The position numbers and the translations under genes are program-made. A stretch of 64,000 bases of DNA from Pithys albifrons albifrons (Eukaryota; Chordata; Aves; Passeriformes; Thamnophilidae), in contig NC_092464.1 of the NCBI RefSeq assembly GCF_047495875.1, forward strand, positions 22,166,865 through 22,230,864. Direction: 5' to 3'. Below, in pieces: positions 1 to 12,368 of this stretch; the stretch's first letter is position 1, and each line of letters starts with the position of its first letter. Below the pieces are notes generated by a model. It searched no databases. It was not told where the DNA came from and worked only from the letters and a program-made list of their open reading frames with translations.

Positions 1-563
1 AGTATTACTTAAACCTGGAATTACAACTCTGTTTCACTAGTGGCCTGTTTTTTAAAGCTACTGAAGATCTGCTTGGTTTGGCTTGCCGTAGACTTCAGGG
101 CACCAACACACCTTCCAACGAATCCCGTACTGCATTGTAGGCACTGTTTAGTGTGAAGCACCACAGATGGTAAAGAGAAGCTGTTGCCCACGGTGCTGCT
201 CCATGCACTGCAGTGCTGGAAGATGCTGTGATGGCTTTTCTTCAGTCGTGAGAGCTTTGGCACACTGTGTCAGCATTAGGACCTGGAAGGCAGCATTCAC
301 TAATGCATGTTCCCATTGAAACTAACTGCTTTTCCACAGAATGATCTAGTTGGGAGTTGCAGTCATGAAAACCGGCACATGCTTTCTCCACAACTTGCTC
401 CCTTCTCCAGAGATGGTTTGCTCAATAGGCACTATCACTATGAGTGGCAGTGCTACTTAGCACCCTGATAACAAGGAAAGATGACCTTCTCCTTGCTTAA
501 GTGTTGTTCCTCTTCCTGTTTGCAGGTTGTTACAGGTCTCAATTCTCTTTTCTGGCCTTCCAG

Positions 564-3003
564 GTCCCGTTGTAACACACGACATTACCAGCTATCACAC
601 AATGTTTCTTTTGGCAATTTTAGGAGGGATGGCTCTCATACTTCTAGTCTTGCTGTGTCTGCTTTTGTATTATTGCAGGTAAGATTCACCATCCTGGTTA
701 CTTAGTCCATGTTAGAAATATAAGCTTTTTTTGCTTACAAAATTAAAAAAAATTTTGCATTGAAATATTTTTACTTTGAGGGGGGGGAAAGTGCAAGCAA
801 ACACTTGGAATAGAAACAGTGAGATCAAATTTCCTCTGTTCCTGGTTACATGCAGCATATACAATCCCTGCCTTTGGTAGGATGTTAGTCGAATGAATCA
901 CACACATCTGTACCTGTGTTCCTATCAAACATGGGCATAGGTTCAAGATGCATCACTGTACGTGTTATGCATTTGCAAATGATCCTTATATTAACCTTAC
1001 ATTAAAATGAATGTTAAGCTCATTAGCAAGTGCCTATTAATGAGTGACTTTTATATTTGCCTTCTCCAGACATTTTCTCCAATTTGTAATTGGTACTTGA
1101 TATATTTCCCAACTGACATTAGTTATTCTTTAATTTTATCTTTGCTGCTGAGATAAACTTTTAATTGTTAGGTTATGTAATAAAACTCAATTCTCTTAAT
1201 ACTAATCACTGCTTAAAAATCTTCCATTAAGACACTTGCTACTTTGATTTTGTGTACAACAGTCATAAATGTGTAACTTCTTTTTTTACTGACTTTTATA
1301 GAAGAAAATGTTTAAGACCACGTCAACATCATAAGAAACTGCAACTGTCAACAGCACTGGACACATCTAAGAAAGATCAGGCAACCTCAATGTCCCATAT
1401 AAATTTAATATTTTCACGTCGTGAGTCAGAATTTCCTGGTGGGTTGTCTGTTGCTAGCAGTGGACATCCTGAAAACTCAGGGGCAAAGGAATTAATCAGT
1501 GCTGTCCACATGGAGATGGTATCACCTAGTGGAGAAGCAGATATGCATACACCTATGCTCAAACACTCCTTCAGTACTTCCCAGGAGTTTAGCTCCCGAG
1601 AGGAACTGCTCTCTGACAAGGAGAAAGACAAGAGCAGAATTTCCTTGGATGATTTGACTCCCAGTGGGTCTCTAAGAAAAGACTACCACAAATCGGCAGA
1701 TAGTTTTCCTTTAAAGACAAGAAAATCTACAGAAACAGCTGAAGGCTATGAGTCCCCTATCAAAGATGAGTATAGGAGAAGTTACAATGCTATGCTGTCT
1801 CAGCCGTTATTTGAAAAGCAGGAGAGAGAAATTCAAGTATCTATGAACCATATTGTTACTGGAAGTAATTACAATATTCAGGAACAAATATACCCCACAC
1901 CTTCAGCCCCTGAAAAAGAGCTGCTGGACTGCAGACCTACTGATTGTATGATGTCTCGTTCAGTTGATCACCTTGAACGACCTACATCTTTCCCTCGACC
2001 AGGTCAGTTAATCTGCTGCAATTCTGTTGACCAAGTAAATGATAGTGTTTACAGAAAGGTTTTGCCTGCACTGGTCATCCCAGGTCATTACATGAAACTG
2101 CCTGGAGAACACCCTTTTGTTAGCCAGCCTCTGGTTGTCCCAGCTGACCAGCAGATCGATATAGAAAGACTTCAGGCTGAGCTTCCTAATCCTCATGCAC
2201 GGCTTTTCCCACATCCCCCCCAACAGCTGCAACCCCAGCAGTTGGCATCCCAAGCAATATCTCAGCAACATTTGCAAGATTCAGGTGCAGCTGAGTGGAG
2301 TCAGCAAAATGCTTCCATGTCTGAATCTATTTCCATTCCTGCCTCACTTAATGATGCATCCCTGGCTCAAATGAATAGTGAAGTGCAGCTTCTTACAGAA
2401 AAGGCTTTGATGGAATTAGGAGGTGGAAAGCCATTGCCTCATCCTCGAGCATGGTTTGTTTCTCTAGATGGACGTTCAAATGCTCACGTTAGACATTCGT
2501 ACATCGATCTCCAAAGAGCTGGCAGGAATGGGAGTAATGATGCCAGTTTGGACTCTGGTGTTGACATGAATGAACCAAAATCTGCCCGAAAGGGAAGAGG
2601 AGATCATCTTTCTGCACCACAGAGTCACCCACCAGTGCAGGAGCACCAGCAGAGAGAGCGGAAGGTTTCAGATAGCACAGCCTACACACAACTTGTGTAC
2701 TTGGATGATATGGACCAAAGTGGCAGCGAGTGTGGAACAGCAGTGTGTAGCCCTGAGGACAATGCTCTCCGATGCCTCCTAGAAGGCACCAGTAAGAGAA
2801 GTGGTGTACAGCTGCCCAGCTTGCAGGAGGAAACAAGAACTGTGGATACCAAACCAGAGCCATTAACTAGTCCTGAACATGGAACATCCGTTCAAGATGA
2901 TGATGAGGACGAGGAGGATGAGGAAGATGACCAAGGTGAGGATAAGAAGAGTCCTTGGCAGAAACGAGAGGAAAGACCACTAATGACTTTCAATCTAAAG
3001 TGA
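564..3003 (+). CDS. FAM171A1: FAM171A1, last two coding exons (3' part of gene)
   Basis: Exons 564-678 and 1302-3003 join in frame (AG|A, Arg) and encode the last 604 or so residues; the family member in human is about 890, so the extracellular N-terminal part lies before the window. The first exon carries a Val-Val-Thr-His-Asp juxtamembrane stretch and one hydrophobic helix (MFLLAILGGMALILLVLLCL) ending in Tyr-Tyr-Cys-Arg-Arg-Lys, a stop-transfer signal. The second exon is one long cytoplasmic tail with SRSVDHLERPTSF, HPRAWFVSLDGRSNAHVRHS and SLDSGVDMNEPKSARKGRG, an acidic run (DDDEDEEDEEDD) and the terminus PLMTFNLK. FAM171 proteins are type I membrane proteins; FAM171A1 (astroprincin) has been linked to actin and cell shape. 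Neighbour NMT2 supports FAM171A1 over the paralogues A2 and B. Acceptors are ttccag|gt and tttatag|aa; the donor is gcag|gtaag. Identification is from remembered family sequence, not a search. Confidence 0.93.
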
Positions 3004-4200
3004 GCTATTGTGAAAATCCACCCTTCAGTGGAATATAAAATTGCCAAATATCCTTTCTGTGGAAGTGCTTGATTTTTTCTTTTTTTTCCTTTTTTCTTTT
3101 TTTTTCTTTTTTCTTTTTTTTTTTTTGTTGTGGAGAGAAAAGAGAAAAACAAACTGTGGTGAGCAACATTTGAAAGAACTTAAATGCATTACTGTGTAAA
3201 TGTTAGAAAAGAATTAAAATCATTCCTCTGATTTAATGGCTGCCTCCAGTGAGACAGCTGAACAAAGAGTGTGATTATTATTCCATATACTTGATATTGG
3301 TCATCCAGGATGTTGAAAATACTGACAAATTGTTTTAGTTGGTTTATGACCTCAATCTCCTTGTGAATGGGAGCTGGTAAAGCTTTTGTTTTGTAGGCCA
3401 ATTTTGTGTTGATAATGCTACTGAAAGTATCTTAAAAACAGGAGTTTGACACATGGTGTCCAAATTTGTGCATTATCTCAATGAAAGGCTATGCATTGCT
3501 GCTTTTAGTAATATTTTGCTTATACTGTGCTTTTCTTAATTTTACAAGTTGGTTGTAAACATTTTCTGTCCTTTATTATAAACTACTCAGCAACTTATTT
3601 TAATGTACAACTGCAGGAAACTTGAGTAGCATCCCTTAGCATTGAAGCCTTTTTATGAAACCAAACTGAACTTTGTGTCGACTAAGATTCCTCCAATTCT
3701 GGTCCCATTTTCTCAAAGTGCCTTTTTTACAGTAACATTAACAGTCCCTTCTTTTGCTAAGTCCTTTTAATTGACCCCATTTGAGATTTTATAAACTTCT
3801 GAACTTCTACCTTTTATTTTGAGCTGCATGCCAAGAGTCCCATTTTGTGCTGAGCATTTCTCATTTCAAGACAGTGTATTCTGTAGCTATCATGTATATT
3901 GTGGATTCTGTTTAGCCAGGATAGACTTAGAAGACATTTTAAAGGGCCCAGAGTAGCCAAGAAAATAGTTTCATTGACTGTATATATTGTTAATTTCCTC
4001 TGGAATCATATGAGCTAATCACGCTCATATAAAATGGACTATAGACCGAGCAAGTGGACTGAATGTGTCTAGAAAAAATTTTGGGGAAAAAATGTACTAT
4101 CCAAAAGTGCCAGAATTACTCTTCTGTGCTTTTTCCATACAGAGCTGCTTGGTTATCCAAAAATTATAATTGAAAATAAACTGCAAAAAATATCTTTATG
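3004..4200 (+). other. FAM171A1: FAM171A1 3'UTR
   Basis: AT-rich non-coding sequence follows the TGA at 3001-3003. It begins with an almost pure pyrimidine (T-rich) tract at about 3072-3127 and contains no usable reading frame. The AATAAA at 4175-4180 gives a plausible end near 4200. The UTR limits are inferred; longer isoforms cannot be excluded. Confidence 0.6.
4175..4180 (+). terminator. poly(A) signal, FAM171A1
   Basis: A canonical AATAAA lies about 1.17 kb after the FAM171A1 stop codon and is the first good hexamer downstream of it on the plus strand. Use is inferred. Confidence 0.5.
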
Positions 4201-7200
4201 GATTTTTTCCTCTTTCGGTGGTTATCAAATTATTTTGTTATTTAATAAGAAAAATACTTTGGTTTCATTTTCATGTCCATATTTATGCTTGTGTGACTTA
4301 CACATTTTCTTTTGCAGCTCTCATGACCTTCAGTCTATACTGAAATTTAGATCCCTTTTCAGAAAAGCATTCTCGATATCTTGATAAAGATGTAATTATT
4401 TGCTTAAGTATCACTGAAGACTTTGGAAATTAAATCCTGATATCACCAAAATTCCCTGTGGTCCCACTTCCCATGGGACCAATTTTGTTTCTGAGATTTC
4501 TGTGGGTACTCACACTGCACTCTTCTCACTTTTTCATGAATTGGGTTCAAAAAAGGAAAAGTATGAGACTTCCACTTTTGTGGAATTCTTCATATACATT
4601 CAGTTCATCATTCAATTATTTAATTCAATTATTTTTATGCAGCATTAGCAGCAGTCATGCTTAATAAAGTTAATTATTAAGTAATCTCTCAAATGACTAG
4701 AGAAAGTGCTATAGAGTTCATATTTAATTTTTAATAATAAGCCCCAACTCAGATTCATTGCTTTATTTTCAGTAGATTTCAAAGTTTTCTTAGAAGGTGA
4801 GTGTTGTAATTTCCATTTTACTGTATGTCTTATCTGGGAGTCTGATCTGAACCAGGAACTGAATCACAATTTCCTAGTTCCCAGGCCAGTGCTCCTCTCC
4901 ATCCACAAAGCCAGATCACCTCTGTTTTGCTTTGGTTCATGTTTGGAATTGGTATGTGTTGTAAAAAAAAATCTAGAACATTTGTGGAGTGCATTGAATA
5001 TTGAAATCACCATGTTAGCAGTAAGTTAAGTTTTACTCATCACGTGTGTTCCAGGTCCTTTCCTGTTCTGGTTTTTTGCTACTGACCACCTATGAAGTGG
5101 TTTTGGGCTCTGGGTTGCTTATTGTCAGTCTGTTCCAGGTCACTGAACAGAATAATACTACTTTAAAGGAACAGTGTATGTCTGATGTCAGTAAGTGCTG
5201 GTAATACCGTGTCACATTAATCAGAATGCTGCATAACTAAACATTCTGGTTAAAATTTCTGCCTATTAGAATTATTGTGCTATTTAATTTTCAACTTTCT
5301 GTTGTCTTAAATCTGTCATTTTTAATTACGTTCTTTTTCCACATTCCTTTGCAAAGTTTCCATCGTTACTATCTTGTAAAGTGAGATTGTTGCTATTAAA
5401 TTGCAGTGGTTTGTTTCTTTAATTGTGTTGGTTTTATGTACAAAACACAGAGTTTGATGGTTTGATGATTAGTGGCCATAATGCAGCAAATACATTTGAA
5501 CAAACACAGTGTTGTATTTTGAAAATCTTCTTTGAAATAGCATTTTTTAATTGTAATATCACCAGCCACATCATAGTTTGATTTTGCAGAATATATTGTT
5601 TATGAAATGTATTTCTCAATATATCCAACGCATCTGAGCCATATAGTAAATGAAATTGGAACACAGTAACACAGGTCAGATAACAGGTTGAGATTAATGT
5701 GTTTATTGTACACTTTGCCTAATCTTAAAGTCCAGTGACAAGCTCCATGTTTTAATTTTCAAAAACTTACCGAAGAAGATACTTTGGTAAAATACAAAGG
5801 AGTTTTGTTGCTTATATTTTGCAATTGCACAGTGAAGCAAGTAACAATAAAGCTCATAAAACATAGAGAACAAAATATGACTTGAATAGCTCTTGGCATC
5901 AGCAGCTCCAAGTGATCTTAGTCCATGTTGAAGATCCACTAGAAAAGCAATTGTTTTCTTATTTTATGATGGCAGGTATTAGTAGGTTAAAAATGCAAAA
6001 GTTTTTAATGACAAAGCTTACAAAAGAATGAAAATATGTTGATCTTAAAAAGATACCTAAACCCTTTGCAAATACAGGACATAAAAATGGATCCTGCCCT
6101 GGGGCAGGATCTAATTTGCCCCATTTGCAGTCTAAGATGTTACACAAATTATACAAAATTCTGGTACTGATCTGAGATGAACAGATGACAAAAGAAGCCC
6201 AGCATCTGGAAACTCCTTGTGATGCTTTTCTGTGTTACAGGGAGGAGTGAGTAGCTTTAGTAGAGTGATTTAAGCAAATACCTTGAAATACATTGGCAAT
6301 ATTTTCTTCCCTTCATTCTATCCACGAATGCTCTAGAGCTCTAATTTTAGTTCACTATGCCAAAACAACTTGGTTGAAATTGGTAATTAAATGTCCCATG
6401 TAAGGTTTAGCCTATAGAACAGTGGAATAAATGAGCAAGTGTTGAGTTAGATATTTACTCTTTCTCTAGGAAGGTCCCTTCTTTTTTTTCTTAACCAGCA
6501 ATAATTCATCTGGGAATTAAAATTTGTTAAAACACAGTACCTCTTAAACTAAAAATCTTCCGTAACTTGGGACATGGTAGCATTCATCCAGTACATCCTT
6601 GAACTTGGTCAAATGAGATGTGTCAATTTGCTTTTCTAAAACATACAGGTGACAGGTAAGGTTTTTCTGAATCAGTGCTGCCGTTTGGGCCTCTAGCATT
6701 TGAAATTCAAGTTGTATTTGCCACCTGGTGGTGAACTGCTTTTCCACATGTACTGTGTGCAAACCACAGTTTACAGTCTCAATATAAGCACAGTTTATAA
6801 CTTAATAACACCAGAAAGCTGGAACAAGTTCATCAGTTGTTTCCTGGGCCTCCTGTCAGTCCAAGTGCAGAGATCCTTGTCAGCTGGAAAGACATTGCCC
6901 ACCTTCTGGCTGGGGCAGTATTCAGCTTACAACATCTCCATTCAAATCAATACGCATCACTGATGGCCGTGTATCACTTCTGCTTCCTGAATAGCACCTT
7001 GGTTCTAGATTAAAATAAAAACACTTTTAACTACTGTTTCCAAAGTTGAGAAAAATCAGAGCAACTCAATTATTCTTTTCCTGTTCCTCTGCTTACAGAC
7101 AGATGGAAGCTGTGAGGTTCAGTGCTAACCTTACACACACACACACACACTCTCACACACACACTCACACACATACACATATATACACACACACCTATGA

Positions 7201-10200
7201 ACTGTAATACATAGATAATATTATATCATATACTGTGATAGGTATGTATACACACACTATGTTTTCATCATATCTGATACTTTCATTTCCAGGCTGCAAA
7301 CCAATTGGAATTGGAGCTTCAGGTAGAAAGGTGGGCCGCAGTCAAGTGCCATTTTCAGAATAGAGGAGTATTTTTTCATGTTACTCATGTAATTCCAATG
7401 CGTAAATTGAAACCAGGTACTGTCTTATGTTTGTCAATAATAACAGAAAGGGTATCTAGTTCTTTCCTCCTGTAATCCTCTGGTTTCTCCAGGATATTAT
7501 GTTGCAAAATGGTGTGCCTGATCTATTATTACTTAACGGAAGTACTTCTTGTTTTATTGATGTGCTTGTCTTCTGGGAAGTAACAGTGCCAGTTAGTGTG
7601 TTTGATCATTAAATAGCTATTCTGCCTTCGAAACTTACAGCCACAGGGAGGGAAAACATGACAACAGGGGGTACAAATGAAATACTTGTTTACAAGTTAT
7701 TTTTGTAATTCTGTAGAGCAGAAGTTTGTATTCACAATGACTAGGAAAACAGATTCCTCAATAAACCCAAGTGAGGAATGCTCCCCACAGTTATGTAAAG
7801 GTAGGAAATGCTGCTTGAAATACTGCTGTGAGATGAGAAATCCCACTTTCAAGGAACAGGTGGTCCTGCTGCAAGAGATGTTGAGCATCAAAGCTGGAAG
7901 AAATTATTTCAAGGGGCTCCTGTTACAAGCATTGGTTTTTTAAAGGGTTTTGGTGATTTAATGGTTTTAGGGAGTTTAAAAAGCCTTACAACTGTCTTCT
8001 CCCCAGCGCTCGCCAGGTTTTCACAAGCACACTCCCTGCAACATTGGCTCCTGAGCTGCTCCTCTCCCTAGGTGGAAACCTACCACTGTCCTACTCTTAT
8101 GCTGGATAGAGCTTACAGCTCTCACTGTGGCATACGCGCCACAAGCTGCTCCAGGTGGATTCTGTTCCCTCCACGTGTTTTCTGGAAGTTTTCCATCAAT
8201 AAAGAAAGAGACCAGAACCACATTGCAAACTCAGGAAAATCTGCATAAAAAGAAAGTAACACAGCTGGAGACTTGCCCATACTATCCTTACCTACATGCT
8301 TAGGGCAGGACCTTTCTCCCAGTGTCCCCTGTCCCTGGAGATGAGAGAGGCTACGGGCCTTGGCTTCTCTCTCCTGTCCTCAGGGAATGCTCCTTCTATA
8401 AACACAACTCCCTTATTCTACCTTCACTTTTGTGCCACACTCTGAGGCCAACATCAGTGGGACATACAATGTGACACTCTAATAGAGATTTTCAGTAAAG
8501 CTACTTTTTGGTCTTGATGAGGGTGAGCTTTCTCAAGCTATCTGTATCTATGCCATTTGCTCTAACTCGAATTTAACACCCTGTAGTCCTGTATTAAGTA
8601 ACACAATAAAAATAAGAGAAGCAGAATGTGATAGCCACTCCTCCCATATGAGGAGTGTTTTTGTCTTGACATCTGGATTGGTCTTTTATTCCCTGAAATC
8701 CTTGCAAGTATACCTACATAAATGTGTGTGCACACGCTCATGTGCATGCATACACATTCACATGTAGGTATATAAATGCATGTAATATAAAAGTTTATAA
8801 AGCTTATAAAATTAAATACTAGTCTCAGCATTTTGACATCAAGCAATGCCAAAGTAAATGTTGCTCACCTGGACTGACTGGAAGAACCAGCATAAGAGGC
8901 CATTAAGTCTTGTATTAATTAACTTAATTGTCCTTGTGGTTTGACATTGCTGGGTGAAAACCGTGCTTGATGCTGAATTTCTGCTGTGCCTCTGCTGTAC
9001 CTTGCACAAGATTTATTCACACTTGCCTTCTAACCTAGACCTGATATCTAAATTTTGTGATTAAATTTTGTCTAATACTTGTATTTTAAGTAAGTTAATC
9101 TGGAGTTGCACATTTGTACAAAGCTGTAAAATTTTGCAGGGCAAAATCTCACTGTAAAATCTAAAAAATAATTTGCATAGAAATGGAAGAGTTACAATAA
9201 AGCCTGACTTCCCATTGTCTCCATAGGAAAGACACTGTGTCCATGAGATGCTTTTTAACTCAATGTAATTCTCCATGCAGTAAGTGTACGTTCTGAGCTG
9301 TGCTGTTAATCTGTTTCTAACCACCCAGAAGGCATGCAGAACCTTTATTGGCATTATCCCTTTATCTGATTTGTAAGTTAATGGGATATTGCTAGTTGGA
9401 GCAACCTACAGAACATTGTTTTCTGTTTGTTATCATGGAAATGTGTGAAAAAGAGCCTCTACCCAGAAGTAACAACATACCATCCCTGAGCAGGTTGTCC
9501 CCACAAGGAGCATTCTGTTTGTCATAATACACTATTGTCATAAAATACTATTGTCATCCAAGGTCTGCTTGTCGTTTACGCTAATGGAACTAGGTAATGA
9601 ATACTAAAGGATTTGATAGACATGCTATTTGTTTGGGGGATAGCCAGACCTTTTCGTTTCCTTCTTTGGACCTGAACTTTGAGACCTATCCTCAATATTA
9701 TTGTCAAGGTTTCCAGACTCTAATCTCCATTCCAGGAGGTCTAACAGTGCCCTGCAGCAAACTGGGCATGGAGGAGCACCCCAATAGTTCTTGTCTGTTA
9801 CAAATGCTCTGACAGTTGTAGTCAGGCTGTAGCCTCTTCACTCTAGCAGGAAAAATTTCACGTCACAGGAGAGAGCTCCTTTTTGTTTTGAGGTAAAGAA
9901 CTATGTGAAACAGAAAACTAAAGACTTTCATTTTGGAAAAATACTGAAATGGTTGAGAGATGAAGAGTAATCCATGGATCTATCACTCCCTTCATCCAGA
10001 GGGAAAGAAAGCATCTTGATTATCCCTGCAACTTCCCTGCAAAGAGAAGGAAACAGCAGGTACATTGTTAGGGAGAACTGTAAAAGGCTAGTGAGAGAAC
10101 TGATTGCAGAACTGAAGGAGTAAATTGGATTGATTTGGAGATTGGATGGGTAGAAGTAATTGCTGAGTATTGGTTAAAGCTTTCGCAGCACCAGTGTCAA

Positions 10201-11905
10201 CAGCATGTTTGTCAAAAAATCTGTCACCACTAATTCTCATTCACCTAATTTGATTGAAAAGAGTCTTAGAAGAAAAATAGAATTGAAAATGCAAAAGATG
10301 TATATATTTGTAATTACTTGTGCCAGTTCTGATTATTAAATACCTCCTAATATAAAGCATGATTTATTTATTTTTTTTACCTTTTGAGGTTAGAGACCTT
10401 AGGAACTGAGGAATTGCAGTGCTGGAATGAGTTTTGTGTATTTGATCTAAGTCTTTGTAGCCTGCTTCCAAAAATCATCAAAAACAGATGCTTTGGAAAA
10501 GTGGAGAAGTCTCTACTAGCCATAATAACAAAAAGAAAGTCCTTCTATCCATATCACTTATACTCTCAAGCATGAGGGTTTGTATTTATCATACATATTT
10601 TTTAATGCTACAATATGTTTTCGCTATACGTGTAAATATCTAACCCTTTTCAGTTTTGTATAGCCCTTGGCCCTTGCCAGTGCAGGCACTAGCATGAAGA
10701 AGCAGATGATTCCGTGCAAAGGTAGGATGTAAAATAGATGAGGTATGGTATGAGTTGCATTTTAAAATGGAATTACACACAAGGAAAGGTTGAATAAGAG
10801 TGCAGCAGAAAGAGTGGGTTGTTTTGAGAATGCTTGTCCCCCAGTTTGAATGCTGCAGCCAACACAGGACATCAGCAAGTGGGCTGTGGGAGACAGGCAA
10901 GGCTGCAGCTCACCAAATGTGGTATGCAGCAGGAGGCTAAAGACGTAAAGTGGGTGAGACAAACCATGAAGATCAGAGGTGTGATCTCACATGGATACAA
11001 GCGTGCAACATATGAGATCACAAGCTCATTTCATTTCCTAAGCATTTCCACCTATCCTGTTGTTAACCGTAACAACTATCTAGAAGTGTTCTGGTGCATT
11101 TGTTCTGTTTATCTTCAATCCATATTCTCTTACCCTATCTCTCATTCAGAATTGATGAAGACAGTATTTCAGCTTTCACCATAAAGAACAGCCAATTAAA
11201 AAAACCATTGAGGTAGTACTAGTAGGCACTTGTGTTAAACAAAGTCTAAATATATTTGTTTGCTCCCTAACTTTTTTTAATGTTAATTAGGAAAATAGAG
11301 AAAACACTAAACTATTAGCTAATTTTCAAATGGAATCACTTTTGTTTCCAATGTAAAAGATAAAAAATGGTCACACCAAGTTCTTTGTTATTATTACTTG
11401 CAATCAAAATCCATTTTAATTTAAAAATGCCATGAATATTTCAGTGTGATGTGTAAAGGTAGGAGCAATCCTAAGACTGCATAAAAGTTTCAGGTACTTC
11501 TTTTCTGCAGTGTTTAATACACAAAATAGCCAGACAAATCAGCTGATGACAATAGCCTGATTGCTGGAGCATATATCACTAGCTCACTGGGATGTAATTA
11601 ATACCCGTTGCTAGGCAGGTAAACAAGTCTGGATTATGCCTGGCTGCTTGAGGGAAACAGTATCTGGACTGGCTTCATTCAGTCCCAGAAGAGCAAAGAG
11701 AAGCAGGGCACAACTCTGACCATGTACTGCACAGCCTCACTTGATAGTTCATACAGCAGGTGAGATCTGAAAAATTTGTACAACCCTGGGAGTTTAGGAT
11801 TCACAATCCCCAGTATTTCTTACTGCCAGGCTTAGATGTCTTCTCCCTCAGTAGCTGAGGGTTCTTTTGAGCTCATGTTGTCACTGAGGTGCCCAAAGTA
11901 TTTGA
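4201..11905. other. intergenic spacer FAM171A1-NMT2
   Basis: I see no coding exon here: open frames are under 100 codons, lack recognisable domains and lack good splice context. The only clear structure is the CA microsatellite near 7133. A patch at 8000-8460 is slightly richer in GC but I could not assign it. Confidence 0.6.
7133..7196. repeat. (CA)n microsatellite, interrupted
   Basis: An alternating CA tract is interrupted by TCTC, CTCA and TATATA. It is a simple sequence repeat in intergenic DNA. Confidence 0.9.
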
Positions 11906-12368
11906 GTGTTTGTAGGTTTGCTCTGGGAGTCAACTAGGAAAGGTAAACATGGCACCAGCAAAGTCCACTTGTGGATTTGGGCCTATACTCATACACTTAC
12001 AGCCACCTCATGCTTTTGAGGTGGCTCAAAGCCTCTCAGAATTACAGGACCAGCTTAGTTTTGTGTAGCCACAACTGACCCATGGCTGCATTCTGTTATA
12101 GAAAGCAGATAAGAGACAGAACCTGGAAGGAGAAGTAGAATGGGGAAAGATCCAGAAAGCTGGATTTATGATGGTATGGTGGGTCCCCTGGACACTGGTG
12201 TGTTCCTTGGCTGACAGTGGGAGCATCTAGGCAGAGCTACATCCGAATTAATGTATTTGCTTTTTTTCTCTTCCTTTCTTACAGTTTGTTGCCATAAGCA
12301 ACTGGGTATTTTGTCTACATCTAGCAGCAAATGTAGAGTCACTAGGAAAGCTCTAAGGAGACCTATGA
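11906..12368. repeat. copy 1 of a ~0.45 kb direct duplication
   Basis: This segment matches 14452-14902 in the same orientation at roughly 85-90% by eye. Shared landmarks are ATGGCACCAGCAAAGTCCAC, GATCCAGAAAGCTGGATTTA, GGACACTGGTGTGTTCCTTG, a pyrimidine run ending in CAG, and CTACATCTAGCAGCAAA, closing on GAGACCTATGA. On the minus strand both copies keep a related reading frame containing Leu-Leu-Leu-Asp-Val and Cys-Leu-Trp-Gln with a basic Arg-Lys-Glu-Glu-Lys-Lys. It could be a local duplication, two members of a dispersed family, or paired LTRs of a decayed element. The ends do not show clean TG...CA, so the last is not established. Confidence 0.8.
12001..12026. repeat. perfect 10-bp inverted repeat (hairpin)
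   Basis: AGCCACCTCA and TGAGGTGGCT flank a six-base loop (TGCTTT). Copy 2 of the duplication keeps only the right arm (near 14550), so the palindrome was lost there or gained here. Function unknown. Confidence 0.8.

Noticed and set aside
1252..1301. Translation of the FAM171A1 last exon from the upstream ATG at 1252
   Set aside because: This stretch is intron before the acceptor TTTATAG at 1301. The family sequence begins at Arg-Arg-Lys-Cys right after the splice and the preceding exon ends in phase.
564..3003. FAM171B as the identity of the first gene
   Set aside because: The cytoplasmic-tail motifs, the terminus and the adjacency to NMT2 fit FAM171A1; FAM171B has different neighbours.
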